A stretch of DNA of 64,000 nucleotides from Streptomyces griseoincarnatus (GCA_014649575.1 BMTH01000005.1:420722-484721); one strand, 5' to 3'; positions 7,941 through 16,633 are shown, counted from the first letter of the stretch. Translations and numbers: made by a program. Notes: a model not told the origin generated them from the sequence alone.

Positions 7941-9790
7941 CAACCGGGGCACGGGACGGCCGGTCCTTCGCGGCGGACCCCGTCGTGGAGGCGCCGAGTG
8001 AACTTCCGCCGGTCTGGGCCGCCCAGCTGGTGAGCTGCGTGGTCGACGAGAACGTGGGCCTGCCGGACGCGGCGGTGCTCACCTTCCGCGACCCCGACCA
8101 CGAGTTCCTGAAGAAGACCGGCATCACCATCGGCACCCCGCTCAAGGTCTCGGTGATGACCGTGACCGGGCAGGCCCGTGAGCGGCTGTTCAACGGCGAG
8201 GTGACCGCTCTGGAGGTGGACCGGGACCGCACGGGCTCGTTCACGGTGGTGCGCGCCTATTCCAGGGCGCACCGCCTGCAGCGGGGCCGGAAGGTCGTGG
8301 CGTACCGGAACATGACCGCGTCGGCGATCGTCCGCAAGGTGGCCGCCGGGGCGGGGCTGGCCTGCGGCACCGTGCAGGCCGCGCCGGTCACCTACAAGCA
8401 GCTCTCCCAGGCGAACGTGTCCGACTGGGACTTCCTGCAGTTCCTGGCCGCCGAGAGCGGCGCGCAGGTGCGCGTCGACGACAAGGGGCTGCTGCAGTTC
8501 ACCACGCCGAGGAAGGCGTCCGGCGCGCCCGCGCCGTCGACCTCGGCGGCCAAGAACCCGATGGTGCTGGAGTACGGCCGCAATCTGCTGGCGCTACGGG
8601 CCTCCCTGTCGGCCGCCGACGGCGCGCAGCAGGTGGAGGTGCGCGGCTGGAACGTCACCACGAAGAAGCCGCTGGTGTCCGCCCCTGTGCCGTCGGTGGA
8701 CAGTGACACGGTGGTGCCGGGCCTGAGCCCGGCGCTCGCCGCCCGGTTCGGCAAGTCGTCGAAGCTGACCGTCACCGACACCCCGTACCGGACCCAGGCC
8801 GAAGTGAAGGCGGTCGCGGAGGCTACGGCCGCTCACGTCAGCGCGGGCTTCGCGGAGCTGGAGGTGGTGGCCGAGGGCAACCCCCTGCTGAGGGCCGGCA
8901 AGCCCGTGACGCTCGGCAACGTGGGGCAGGCGTTCTCCGGCAAGTACACGGCGACCGCGGTGCAGCACATCCTCGAACCGGACGGCGGCTACCGGACGAC
9001 GGTCTGGGTCAGCGCCAGCCCCGACCGCTCCCTGACCGGCCTGGTGACCGGCGCCAACGCACCGGCCCGTGGCCCACGCATACCGGGCCTGGCGATCGGC
9101 GTGGTGACGGACGTACGGGAGCCGGGCCTCGCTCAGAACGGCGGCGTGAAGCTGAAGTTCCCCTGGCTGGACGACACCTACACCACCGACTGGGTGCGCA
9201 CCGTGCAGTGGGGCGGCAAGGGCGGCGGAGGCGTCGTCAGCCCCGAGGTCAACGACGAAGTCCTGGTCGGCTTCGAACAGGGTCTGCTGGACAGCCCGTA
9301 CGTCATCGGCGGGCTCTACAACGGCGTCGACAAGCCCTCGCCCCACAAGGTCAAGCTGATCGACGAGACCACCGGCAAGGTCAACCGCCGCTCCATCGTG
9401 TCGCGTTCGGGGCACCGGATGGAGCTGCTGGACGCGAGGGCGCCGGGCCAGTCCGGGCTCAGGCTCGCATCCGCCGACGAGCGCCTCGAAATAAAGGTCG
9501 ACCAACGGAAGGGCACGATCGAGCTGACGGTGTACGCCGGCAGAGGCGGCGTCCGCCCCCTCACCTCCGTCCTGCTCGACAAGAAGGGCATCACCCTGGA
9601 CGCGCGGCGGGGCAACGTGAGCGTATCCGGCCGGAACGTGGAGATCCAGGGCAGGGTCGGGGTGAAGATCGGCGGCCGCACGGTGGACATCGACGGCAGC
9701 CAGAACGTGAACATCAAGGGCCGCACGGGCGTCACCGTCGACGGCGGTCTGCTCGGCGTCCTCAAGGCCAAGCTCATCCGGATCAACTGA
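7937..9790 (+). CDS. CIS spike protein (VgrG / gp27-gp5 fusion)
   Basis: 617 residues. Residues about 25-370 are the gp27-like hub (phage late control D). Residues about 375-455 form the gp5-like OB fold (GVVTDVREPG, LKFPWLDDTYTTDWVR, VNDEVLVGFEQG). The C-terminal part is a repetitive beta-prism (ITLDARRGNVSVSGRNVEIQ, VDIDGSQNVNIKGRTG). Three copies make the puncturing needle that carries the PAAR tip. There is no lysozyme insertion and no extra C-terminal effector domain. Translation is coupled to the upstream LysM gene by ATGA. Confidence 0.95.
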   Translation: MTTGARDGRSFAADPVVEAPSELPPVWAAQLVSCVVDENVGLPDAAVLTFRDPDHEFLKKTGITIGTPLKVSVMTVTGQARERLFNGEVTALEVDRDRTGSFTVVRAYSRAHRLQRGRKVVAYRNMTASAIVRKVAAGAGLACGTVQAAPVTYKQLSQANVSDWDFLQFLAAESGAQVRVDDKGLLQFTTPRKASGAPAPSTSAAKNPMVLEYGRNLLALRASLSAADGAQQVEVRGWNVTTKKPLVSAPVPSVDSDTVVPGLSPALAARFGKSSKLTVTDTPYRTQAEVKAVAEATAAHVSAGFAELEVVAEGNPLLRAGKPVTLGNVGQAFSGKYTATAVQHILEPDGGYRTTVWVSASPDRSLTGLVTGANAPARGPRIPGLAIGVVTDVREPGLAQNGGVKLKFPWLDDTYTTDWVRTVQWGGKGGGGVVSPEVNDEVLVGFEQGLLDSPYVIGGLYNGVDKPSPHKVKLIDETTGKVNRRSIVSRSGHRMELLDARAPGQSGLRLASADERLEIKVDQRKGTIELTVYAGRGGVRPLTSVLLDKKGITLDARRGNVSVSGRNVEIQGRVGVKIGGRTVDIDGSQNVNIKGRTGVTVDGGLLGVLKAKLIRIN

Positions 9791-9821
9791 CCCCCGACCT
9801 CACCTTCCCAAGGAGGACCGC

Positions 9822-10160
9822 ATGCCACCCGCAGCCCGTACCGGTGACCCCACCAACCACGGCGGGGCGATCGCCCTGCCGGCCGGCCCCGCCGCTCAGG
9901 CGGTGATGCGCGTGCTGATCGGCGGCAAACCCGCCGCCGTCGCCACCAGCCCCGTCGGCGGCGTGGGCAGCGTGATCACCTGCCCGATACCGCCGCACGC
10001 CGCTCTGGGACCGGCCAATGTGATCAAGCCCGACCCGAGCGCGCTCGCCAAGGGCCACGTCCTCATCGGCGGGTTGCCGGCCGCCCGGATGCGGGACCGG
10101 ACCACGTGCGGCGCGATGATCATGATGGGCGCCCCGAACGTCCTGATCGGAGGCGTGTGA
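9822..10160 (+). CDS. PAAR-like spike tip protein
   Basis: 112 residues, the normal size for a stand-alone PAAR tip. It contains PAARTGDPTNHGG, two matching repeats VLIGGKPAA and VLIGGLPAA, and the closing GAPNVLIGGV. The protein sharpens the spike trimer. CAAGGAGG lies before the ATG. The 3' end is echoed twice in the next 170 bases (see 10131-10331), and the stop overlaps a 19-codon frame as TGATG. Confidence 0.93.
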   Translation: MPPAARTGDPTNHGGAIALPAGPAAQAVMRVLIGGKPAAVATSPVGGVGSVITCPIPPHAALGPANVIKPDPSALAKGHVLIGGLPAARMRDRTTCGAMIMMGAPNVLIGGV

Positions 10161-10331
10161 TGCGCGGCGCACCGACCGTGCCTGGCAGCTTGGACGTCGT
10201 GATCGGGGGCGTGTGGTGAGCGCGCGGTTCATTCGGCGCGTCTCTCTGCTCCGGCTGCGGGGCGGGCATCCCGCGTGTGGCGCTGTGATGGTGCCCGGTG
10301 CCCCTGGCTTCCCGGCCGGAGGTGTGTGATG
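10131..10331 (+). repeat. Three degenerate copies of the PAAR-end/gp25-start junction
   Basis: The PAAR gene ends GAPNVLIGGV-stop. Directly after it, 10160-10219 encodes MRGAPTVPGSLDVVIGGVW-stop. Then 10216-10329 encodes 37 residues starting MSARFIRR and ending CGAVMVPGAPGFPAGGV-stop. The true gp25 gene then begins MSERFVGR. So gp25-like starts and PAAR-like ends alternate, each pair joined by a stop/start overlap (TGATG, GGTGA, TGATGA). This looks like two rounds of unequal duplication of a junction fragment followed by decay. The 19- and 37-codon frames may be translated for coupling but are unlikely to be functional proteins. Confidence 0.65.
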
Positions 10332-10751
10332 AGCGAGCGGTTCGTCGGACGCGGCTGGGGGTTTCCGCTGCGGGTCGGGCCGACCGGCGGGATCGCCATG
10401 GTCGAGCGGGAGCGGGAGATCGAGGAGGCGATCCGCCTGATCCTCGGCACCGCGCCGGGCGAGCGCCCCATGCGCCCCGAGTTCGGCTGCGGCATCCACG
10501 ACTACGTCTTCGCCCCCGGCGACGGCGCCACCGCCGGACGTATCGCCCAGCAGGTGCGCGAGGCCCTGGAGCGGTGGGAGCCGCGCGTCGCGGTGGAGGA
10601 CGTGATCGTCGCCTTCGACGCCGTCGAGGACGGCACCCTCTACATCGACGTGCACTACACCCTGCGTTCCACCAACGACCGGCGCAACCTGGTCTTCCCC
10701 TTCTACACGATCCCCTCCGAGGAGGGGGCCGAGGAATTGGTCGCGGACTGA
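10329..10751 (+). CDS. Baseplate wedge protein, GPW/gp25 family
   Basis: 140 residues. The ATG overlaps the preceding stop (ATGA). The family signature runs GRGWGFPLRV, VEREREIEEAIRLILGTAPGE and RPEFGCGIHDYVFAP, and ends TNDRRNLVFPFY. gp25 proteins nucleate sheath assembly on the baseplate. A longer frame is open upstream, but that region is the degenerate repeat, so the start chosen is the one beginning MSERFVGRGWGF. Confidence 0.94.
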   Translation: MSERFVGRGWGFPLRVGPTGGIAMVEREREIEEAIRLILGTAPGERPMRPEFGCGIHDYVFAPGDGATAGRIAQQVREALERWEPRVAVEDVIVAFDAVEDGTLYIDVHYTLRSTNDRRNLVFPFYTIPSEEGAEELVAD

Positions 10752-12712
10752 TGGCCCTGCCCTCCCCCAACCTGGACGACCGACGGTTCCAGCAACTCGT
10801 CGACGAGGCAAAGCGGTATGTGCAGCAGCGCACGCCGGAGTGGACCGACCACAACGTCTCCGACCCGGGCGTCACCCTGATCGAGACGTTCGCCTACATG
10901 GTGGACCAGCTGCTGTACCGGCTGAACCGGGTCCCGGACAAGAACTACACAGCGTTCCTCGACCTGTTGAGCATCGGCCTGTTCCCGCCCGCCGCGGCCT
11001 CCGCCGACGTCGACTTCTGGCTGTCGGCGCCGCAGCCCGACACCGTCGCGCTGCCCGCGGGCACCGAGGTGACCACCGCGGGCGGCGAGAGCGAGGAGCC
11101 CGTGGTGTTCGCGACCACGGACGAACTGCGCATCGTGCCCAGCGAGTTGACCCGTCTGGTGACCGCGCCCCGGACCGGTGAGCAGACCGACATGACCGGT
11201 ACGCTCGCCGACGGCCACGACATCCCCTGCTTCCAGGCGGCACCGGAGCCGGGCGACGCACTGCTGTTCGGCCTGCCGACGGCGGTGCCGCGCTGCATCG
11301 TCGCGGTGCGCCTGGACAGCCGCGTGGAGGGCGTCGGTGTGGACCCGCGCCAACCCCCGCTGGTGTGGGAGGCGTGGGACGGCGGTGGCTGGCAGCTCTG
11401 CGAGACCGGTACGGACACCACCGGCGGTCTGAACCGGCCCGGCGAAATCATCGTGCACGTACCGGCCAGGCACACCGCGTCGGTGATCGGCGGAACCAGG
11501 GCCGGCTGGCTGCGCTGCCGGGTCACCGAGGCGGAGCCGGGCCAGCCGTTCTACTCGGAGTCCCCGACGGTGCGCGAGGCGGAGGTGTTCACTGTCGGCG
11601 GCACCATGTCCGTCGAGCACGCCGAGACCGTGACCGACGTTCCGCTCGGCACCTCGGAGGGCGTCGCGGGACAGACGTTCCGGCTCGGCCGCCCGCCGGT
11701 CCTCCTCGACGGCGAGCCCCCGGTGGTGGAGGTGTCCTCGGCCGAGGGCTGGCAACGCTGGGCCGTGGTCGACCACTTCGGCCGCTCCGGCCCCGCCGAC
11801 CGGCACGTCCGCGTGGATGCCACCAACGGTGAGTTCGCCTTCCCGCCGGTGCTGCGCGAACCGGACGGCACGCTGCGGCAGTGCGGCGCCGTACCGCCCA
11901 AGGGCGCCCACATACGCGTGGCCCGGTACCGCACCGGCGGCGGCCCCGCGGGCAACGTCGCCCGCGGCGCGATCTCCGTGCTGCTCAGCTCCGTTCCGTA
12001 CATCGCCCAGGTCACCAACCGGGAGGCGGCACGCGGCGGCGTCGCGGGCGAGACGGTGGAGAACGCCAAGCTGCGGGCGCCGGAAGTGCTGCGTATGCAG
12101 GAGCGCGCGGTGACCGCCGAGGACTACGAGATCATCAGCCGCCAGGCCGCGCCCTCGGTACGCCGGGTCCGCTGTCTGCCCGCGGCGGAGGAACCGGGCG
12201 CGGTACGGGTCCTCGTCGTCCCGGACGCCGTGGCCGACGAGGGCGACGACCGCCTCCGTTTCGAGCAGCTGATCCCCTCCGACCAGGTACTGGAGGCCAT
12301 CACCGCGAGCCTCGACGAACGACGCCTCATCGGCACCCGCCTGGTCGTCGAGCCGCCGGTCTACCAGGGCGTCACCGTGGTCGCCCGGCTCGCGACGGCA
12401 GCCGCCGACACCGACCGCGTCCGCGACGCCGCCCTCGACGCCCTGTTCCGTCACATCAACCCGCTCAGCGGCGGCCCGGACGGCACCGGCTGGCCCTTCG
12501 GCCGGCCCGTCCAGTACGGCGAGATCTTCGGCATCCTCCAACGCGCCACCGGCAACGCCCTCGTCGAAGAGATCCGCCTGTTTCCCGCCGACCCCGTCAC
12601 CGGCCGCCGCGGCGCCCCGGAAGACCGCATCGACGTGGCCGCGGGCGCGCTCGTCTTCTCCTACCAGCACCAGGTGGTCGTGACGGCGATGGATGGGGAG
12701 GGGCGGGGATGA
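10751..12712 (+). CDS. Baseplate protein, gp6/J-like
   Basis: 653 residues. It begins LPSPNLDDRRFQQLVDEAKR and TPEWTDHNVSDPGVTLIETF, the conserved opening of eCIS baseplate assembly proteins (Afp11 and phage J type). The middle is beta-rich and variable. The C-terminal half carries the gp6-like signature (NREAARGGVAGETVENAKLR, RAVTAEDYEIISRQAAPSVR). The protein forms the wedge ring linking the hub to the sheath. It starts on the A of the gp25 stop (TGATG) and ends in an ATGA overlap with the next gene. Confidence 0.93.
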   Translation: MALPSPNLDDRRFQQLVDEAKRYVQQRTPEWTDHNVSDPGVTLIETFAYMVDQLLYRLNRVPDKNYTAFLDLLSIGLFPPAAASADVDFWLSAPQPDTVALPAGTEVTTAGGESEEPVVFATTDELRIVPSELTRLVTAPRTGEQTDMTGTLADGHDIPCFQAAPEPGDALLFGLPTAVPRCIVAVRLDSRVEGVGVDPRQPPLVWEAWDGGGWQLCETGTDTTGGLNRPGEIIVHVPARHTASVIGGTRAGWLRCRVTEAEPGQPFYSESPTVREAEVFTVGGTMSVEHAETVTDVPLGTSEGVAGQTFRLGRPPVLLDGEPPVVEVSSAEGWQRWAVVDHFGRSGPADRHVRVDATNGEFAFPPVLREPDGTLRQCGAVPPKGAHIRVARYRTGGGPAGNVARGAISVLLSSVPYIAQVTNREAARGGVAGETVENAKLRAPEVLRMQERAVTAEDYEIISRQAAPSVRRVRCLPAAEEPGAVRVLVVPDAVADEGDDRLRFEQLIPSDQVLEAITASLDERRLIGTRLVVEPPVYQGVTVVARLATAAADTDRVRDAALDALFRHINPLSGGPDGTGWPFGRPVQYGEIFGILQRATGNALVEEIRLFPADPVTGRRGAPEDRIDVAAGALVFSYQHQVVVTAMDGEGRG

Positions 12713-13272
12713 GCCGCGCCGCCGTACCCGGCCTGCCGAGCCGCTTCCCCATCGGTGAGCAACTGCCCGCGCTGTACGCCGACGACGACTTCGCGCAGCG
12801 CTTCACCGCCGGCCTCGACACCGTCCTCGCCCCGGTGTTCGCGACCCTCGACAACCTGACCGCCTACCTCGACCCCCGGGTCACCCCCATCGACTTCCTG
12901 GCCTGGCTGGCGTCGTGGGTGGGCGCCGCCGACGACCCCCAGTGCCCCGTGGAGCTGCGCCGCGAGGCGGTCGTCCGCGCGGTGGAGCTGCACCGGTGGC
13001 GCGGCACCAGACGCGGCCTTGCCGAGGCCCTGCGCCTCGCGCTCGGCGTGCACTGCGATGTGACCGGCGACGGCGGCTCGTGGTGGTCGAACACCGCCGG
13101 CACCGAACTGCCACCCCAGCCCGCCGCCGAGATCCTGGTCCGGGTCTGGCCGGGCCGCGAGACGCGGGTGGACCCGGCCAGGGTCCGCGAGATCGTCCGG
13201 GCCATGTGCCCGGTGCACGCGGCATTCCGGGTGGAGGTCCTCCCCGGCCCGCCCGGCGACGAAGGGAGGTGA
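12709..13272 (+). CDS. Tail protein I-like baseplate protein
   Basis: 187 residues from the ATG that overlaps the upstream stop. It contains LPSRFPIGEQLPALYADDDF and LDPRVTPIDFLAWLASWVG, then a repeat-like LHRWRGTRRGLAEALRLALG segment. This is the pattern of P2 gpI/Afp12-type proteins, which pair with the J-like protein in the baseplate wedge. The next gene starts 4 bases after its stop. Confidence 0.9.
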   Translation: MSRAAVPGLPSRFPIGEQLPALYADDDFAQRFTAGLDTVLAPVFATLDNLTAYLDPRVTPIDFLAWLASWVGAADDPQCPVELRREAVVRAVELHRWRGTRRGLAEALRLALGVHCDVTGDGGSWWSNTAGTELPPQPAAEILVRVWPGRETRVDPARVREIVRAMCPVHAAFRVEVLPGPPGDEGR

Positions 13273-13276
13273 CGCC

Positions 13277-14725
13277 ATGCGCGCATGTCCCGCGTGCGGG
13301 GCGTCCAACGGCTCCGCGGACGACTTCTGCGGCAACTGCGGCGCGTACCTGGGCTGGTCGGAACCGGCTGCTCCGACCCCGAACACACCCGCACCGACGC
13401 CACCGGAGCCAACCGCACCCCCGGGGCCGGCCGAACCCCCGGAGCCTCCGGCGCCCGCGCCCGCATCACCCCCGGCGGACGAGCCCGAGTCCGCCGCACC
13501 GCCCCGACCCTCGTCGTTCCGCGCCCGGCTGACCGGCCGCGGCGAGCCGAGGCGGCCGAGCACGACGGAGCCCGCGGACACCGGCTCCGGCGCCGACACG
13601 GCCCCCGCTGCCGGCCCTGGCCCGGACGAGCCCACGATCTCCCCACCCCAGTCCGGACCGACCGACGCCCGCACCGGGTCCGCCGCCCCGGCACAGGGCT
13701 CGGCCACGAGCGGGACGGCCGCTGACTCCAGCGCCGAGCCGACGGGCGGCTCCCCCGGCGAAACGACCGACGTCGATGAGCCCCGCCGTACCGGCGACGC
13801 TCCCCCCACCACGCCGGCCACACCCGCCGCACCCTCAACCCCCACAACCCCACCCGTTCCTCCAGCCCCACCCGCTCGACCCGCTCCACCCGCCCCGAAC
13901 ATCCCCCGCCCGCGCACCGCCACCGCCTCCGAGTCATCGGACCCGGACGCCATCGTGCCCGTCCGCCCCGCGAAGCCGGTGGCGGCACGGCCCGTCGTAC
14001 GGCCGGTGGCGGTGCCGGACGAAGGGGTGGGAGTGCCCTGTCCGGCGTGCGGGACGCCGAATCGGCCGGAGCGCCGGTTCTGCCGGCGCTGTGCGGCCGA
14101 GTTGAAGCCCATGGCGAAGGCCGCGCCGCTGCCGTGGTGGCGGACCGTGTGGCCGTTCCGGCGCCGGGTGCGGGCGAGTTCGGGTGGGGTGACGCGGTTC
14201 CTGGTGATCCTGCTCGTGGTGCTGGCGCTGTGCGCGGGCGGCTTCCTGCTGATGCCGGCCGGACGCGCCCTGATCGAGGACACCCGGGACAAGCTGGGCA
14301 AGGCCACGTCCGTGACGCCGATGAGCACCGAGGCGAGCGCATCGGTGCCGGGGCACCCGGCGAAGAACACCACGGACGGGCTGAGCAACCGCTATTGGGG
14401 CGCGCCCGCGACGGGTGCCTCGGTGACGTACACCTTCCGCAAGCCGTTCCGGCTGGTCGACGTGATCATCACCAACGGCGCTTCCAAGGAGCCGCAGAAG
14501 TACGCCCTCCAGGCGCGCGCGCTCCAGATGGAGCTGGAGGTGACGGCGCAGGACGGCACCACGCACAAGAAGGAACTCACCCTCAGCGACAAACCGGGCG
14601 ACCAGACGATCGCCACCGGGTACAGCGACGTGCAGAAGGTACGGCTGGTGCTGCGTTCCGCCGTGGGACTCGCCCCGGGCCGTCATCTGGCCCTGGCAGA
14701 GGTGGAGTTCTTCCAGCGGAGCTGA
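13277..14725 (+). CDS. CIS-linked zinc-ribbon membrane protein with C-terminal discoidin-like domain
   Basis: 482 residues. A zinc ribbon at the N-terminus uses C4, C7, C18 and C21. Residues about 30-235 are a Pro/Thr/Ala-rich linker. A second CxxC...CxxC ribbon lies at about 255-274. A single membrane segment (FLVILLVVLALCAGGFLLM) spans about 308-326. The last 150 residues are a predicted beta-sandwich (TDGLSNRYWGAP, VTYTFRKPFRLVDVIITNGA, GRHLALAEVEFFQRS) like discoidin/NADase-type glycan-binding domains. The topology puts the ribbons in the cytoplasm and the beta domain outside. It follows the baseplate genes by 4 bases, so it may link the particle to the membrane. Reported work on Streptomyces CIS describes a membrane protein called CisA; this may be its counterpart, unverified. 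Confidence 0.85.
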   Translation: MRACPACGASNGSADDFCGNCGAYLGWSEPAAPTPNTPAPTPPEPTAPPGPAEPPEPPAPAPASPPADEPESAAPPRPSSFRARLTGRGEPRRPSTTEPADTGSGADTAPAAGPGPDEPTISPPQSGPTDARTGSAAPAQGSATSGTAADSSAEPTGGSPGETTDVDEPRRTGDAPPTTPATPAAPSTPTTPPVPPAPPARPAPPAPNIPRPRTATASESSDPDAIVPVRPAKPVAARPVVRPVAVPDEGVGVPCPACGTPNRPERRFCRRCAAELKPMAKAAPLPWWRTVWPFRRRVRASSGGVTRFLVILLVVLALCAGGFLLMPAGRALIEDTRDKLGKATSVTPMSTEASASVPGHPAKNTTDGLSNRYWGAPATGASVTYTFRKPFRLVDVIITNGASKEPQKYALQARALQMELEVTAQDGTTHKKELTLSDKPGDQTIATGYSDVQKVRLVLRSAVGLAPGRHLALAEVEFFQRS

Positions 14726-15061
14726 TTCGCGGCCCGAGGCCGTCAGTTCCCGGGCCGTCGCCGCCGGCACCGTCGTCTTCCCGGTCTGCCGTGGCGCGTG
14801 CACACGAAGTACTGGCCCTGCTCGATGTGCCCACGGGCCCTGGGCAGCCGCTCCCGGGCCGGCACCACGTAGTGACGCGTGGGGACGCACGGCCCGGCCG
14901 TATGGCGCGATACGGACAGCGCGACGCGCGCCGGGCGGTGCGGAAACGGTTCTGCCGTGGAACGTACGCCCGGCCCGTGTCCGCGGCACGTGACCGAACC
15001 CATACGGGTCCCGTAGCCGTCCGGTAGCGCACTGTCAGTCCATGGCCCTAGGCTTGTCCGC
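14726..15061. other. Intergenic, no gene seen
   Basis: 336 bases between the CIS operon and the next small gene. A modest inverted repeat, GGCCCG at 14731-14736 and CGGGCC at 14751-14756, follows the CIS stop and may be a weak terminator. Open frames here are Arg-rich antisense noise. The last 40 bases presumably hold the promoter of the gene at 15062. Confidence 0.5.
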
Positions 15062-15241
15062 ATGTCCCCCGATTTAACGCCCCCTGGTTCCGTGCGGTCC
15101 GCCGCCGAGGTGAACGAGCAGATCCGCGCCCTGTGGCTGCGGGCGGGCGGCTCCCTGTCCGCCCAGGAGCGTGAGGAGTACGAGATGCTGGTCGTCGAGT
15201 GGGCGGCGGCGATCCGCGGACGGGTCGTCGAGGCGGCCTGA
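15062..15241 (+). CDS. Small conserved protein with a TTA codon
   Basis: 59 residues: MSPDLTPPGSVRSAAEVNEQ, then IRALWLRAGGSLSAQEREEY, then a helical tail. The pattern resembles small streptomycete proteins of unknown function that I recall having the same AEVNEQIRALWLR core. The fifth codon is TTA (15074-15076), the rare leucine codon read by the developmentally controlled bldA tRNA. It is the only in-frame TTA I noticed in the window. No clear RBS precedes the ATG, so the message could be leaderless. Confidence 0.75.
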   Translation: MSPDLTPPGSVRSAAEVNEQIRALWLRAGGSLSAQEREEYEMLVVEWAAAIRGRVVEAA

Positions 15242-15267
15242 CGCCCGCCCGCGCCGCGCCCCCGCTC

Positions 15268-16008
15268 TCAGCGTCCGCCCGCGACCCTCAGCACCGTACC
15301 CGTGGTGTACGAGGCGTCCGGCGACATCAGCCAGGCGACCGCCGCCGCGATCTCCTCCGCCTGTCCCGCCCGCCGGAGCGGAATGGTCCCGGCCATCTCC
15401 CGGACCCGGTCCGGCGCCCCCATCGCGGCGTGCATCTCCGTGTCGATCAGACCCGGGGCGACCGCGTTGACGCGCACCCCGGCCGGACCGAGTTCCTTGG
15501 ACAGTCCCAGAGTCAGCGCGTCCACGGCCGCCTTGGTCGCCGCGTAGTGCACGTACTCTCCGGGGCTGCCCAGGGTCGCGGCGCCCGACGAGATGTTCAC
15601 GATCACGCCCTCGCCGCGCGGCGTCATCAACTGGGCGGCCCGGCGCGAGCACAGCAGCGTGCCGACGACGTTGACGTCGACGACCCGCCGCAGGGTGTCC
15701 GTACCCACCTCGGTGAACGGCCCGAGCGGCCCGGTCACCGCCGCGTTGTTCACCAGCCCCGTCAGCGGACCGAGTTCGCGCTCCGCCACCTCGAACAGCC
15801 GCTCCACGTCGGCCTCGACGGACGTGTCCGCCCGCACGGTCACCGCCCGCGCCCCCGCGGCCCGCACATCCTCGGCCACCTTTTCGGCGGCGTCGGCGTC
15901 CCGCACGTAGTTCACCGCCACGTCGTGCCCCTCCGCCGCCAGCCGACGGCAGGTCGCGGCGCCGATGCCGCGGCTCCCCCCGGTGACCACCGTGACCAGA
16001 CGCTTCAT
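15268..16008 (-). CDS. SDR family NAD(P)-dependent oxidoreductase
   Basis: 246 residues of a classical short-chain dehydrogenase/reductase. The cofactor motif TGGSRGIG is near residue 9, and NNAAVTG near 88. The catalytic stretch is NISSGAATLGSPGEYVHYAA followed by TK, giving Ser, Tyr and Lys. VNAVAPGLIDTEMH follows. GGAGG precedes the ATG, which supports this start over a longer frame. Convergent with the small gene on the left and divergent from the NTF2-like gene on the right. Substrate unknown. Confidence 0.92.
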   Translation of the reverse strand: MKRLVTVVTGGSRGIGAATCRRLAAEGHDVAVNYVRDADAAEKVAEDVRAAGARAVTVRADTSVEADVERLFEVAERELGPLTGLVNNAAVTGPLGPFTEVGTDTLRRVVDVNVVGTLLCSRRAAQLMTPRGEGVIVNISSGAATLGSPGEYVHYAATKAAVDALTLGLSKELGPAGVRVNAVAPGLIDTEMHAAMGAPDRVREMAGTIPLRRAGQAEEIAAAVAWLMSPDASYTTGTVLRVAGGR

Positions 16009-16150
16009 GAGTACCTCCAGGCGCAGAACGCGGAACGAAGATCCCCAGACTCGCAGACGCCCCCGCCCGCGTCGCGCCCGGCCCCGCGGGCCGGGGGAAT
16101 GTCCGCGCACGCCCCTTGGCTGCGCCCTCCACATGGTCAACACTGAGCCG

Positions 16151-16633
16151 ATGACGCAGCGTGTGGAGCTCGCGACCGTACGGGACCGGCTGGATCTGGA
16201 CGGACTCGTCACCGACTACGCGGTGGCCCTCGACGACGGCGACTGGGCGGCGTACCGGCGGCTGTTCACCCCGGACGGGCGGGCGGACCACCGCGGCGCG
16301 GGCGGTATCGAGGGGGACTCCGGGACGGTGGCCGCCTGGCTGGCGGAGCGGTTCTCCGGGTTCCCCGTGCGGCAGCATCTGTTCGTCAACCGCCGGGTAC
16401 GGCTCCGCACGTGGGAGGGGGACACCGGGGACACGGCCGAGGTGCGGACCGACTACGTCAGCCCCGTCTGCCGGGGCGGCGGGGACGGGGCCGCCGTGCT
16501 CGACCTGCTGAGCGGCGGACGGTGCGCGTTCACGGCGGTGCGCACCCCCGACGGCTGGCGGCTGAGCCGGGTCGTCGTGCGGGAGACGTGGCGGCGCCCG
16601 ACCGGCGGACGGCCGGACGGTGTGATCGACTGA
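16151..16633 (+). CDS. NTF2-like (SnoaL family) protein
   Basis: 160 residues from the ATG at 16151; an ATG at 16133 would add six residues. The sequence LDGLVTDYAVALDDGDWAAY and the hydrophobic alternation toward CAFTAVRTPDGWRLSRVVV match the cone-shaped NTF2/SnoaL fold used by polyketide cyclases, ketosteroid isomerases and many uncharacterised proteins. Catalytic residues cannot be assigned. It is a single gene, divergent from the SDR. Confidence 0.8.
   Translation: MTQRVELATVRDRLDLDGLVTDYAVALDDGDWAAYRRLFTPDGRADHRGAGGIEGDSGTVAAWLAERFSGFPVRQHLFVNRRVRLRTWEGDTGDTAEVRTDYVSPVCRGGGDGAAVLDLLSGGRCAFTAVRTPDGWRLSRVVVRETWRRPTGGRPDGVID

Noticed and set aside
1..14725. Prophage or type VI secretion system
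   Set aside because: There are no capsid, portal, terminase, integrase or lysis genes, and no TssJLM membrane-complex genes. The gene set and order fit an eCIS-type system.
14726..15061. Minus-strand gene of about 106-150 codons
   Set aside because: Composition is Arg/Pro-rich, no RBS or conserved motif is seen, and competing frames are equally open.
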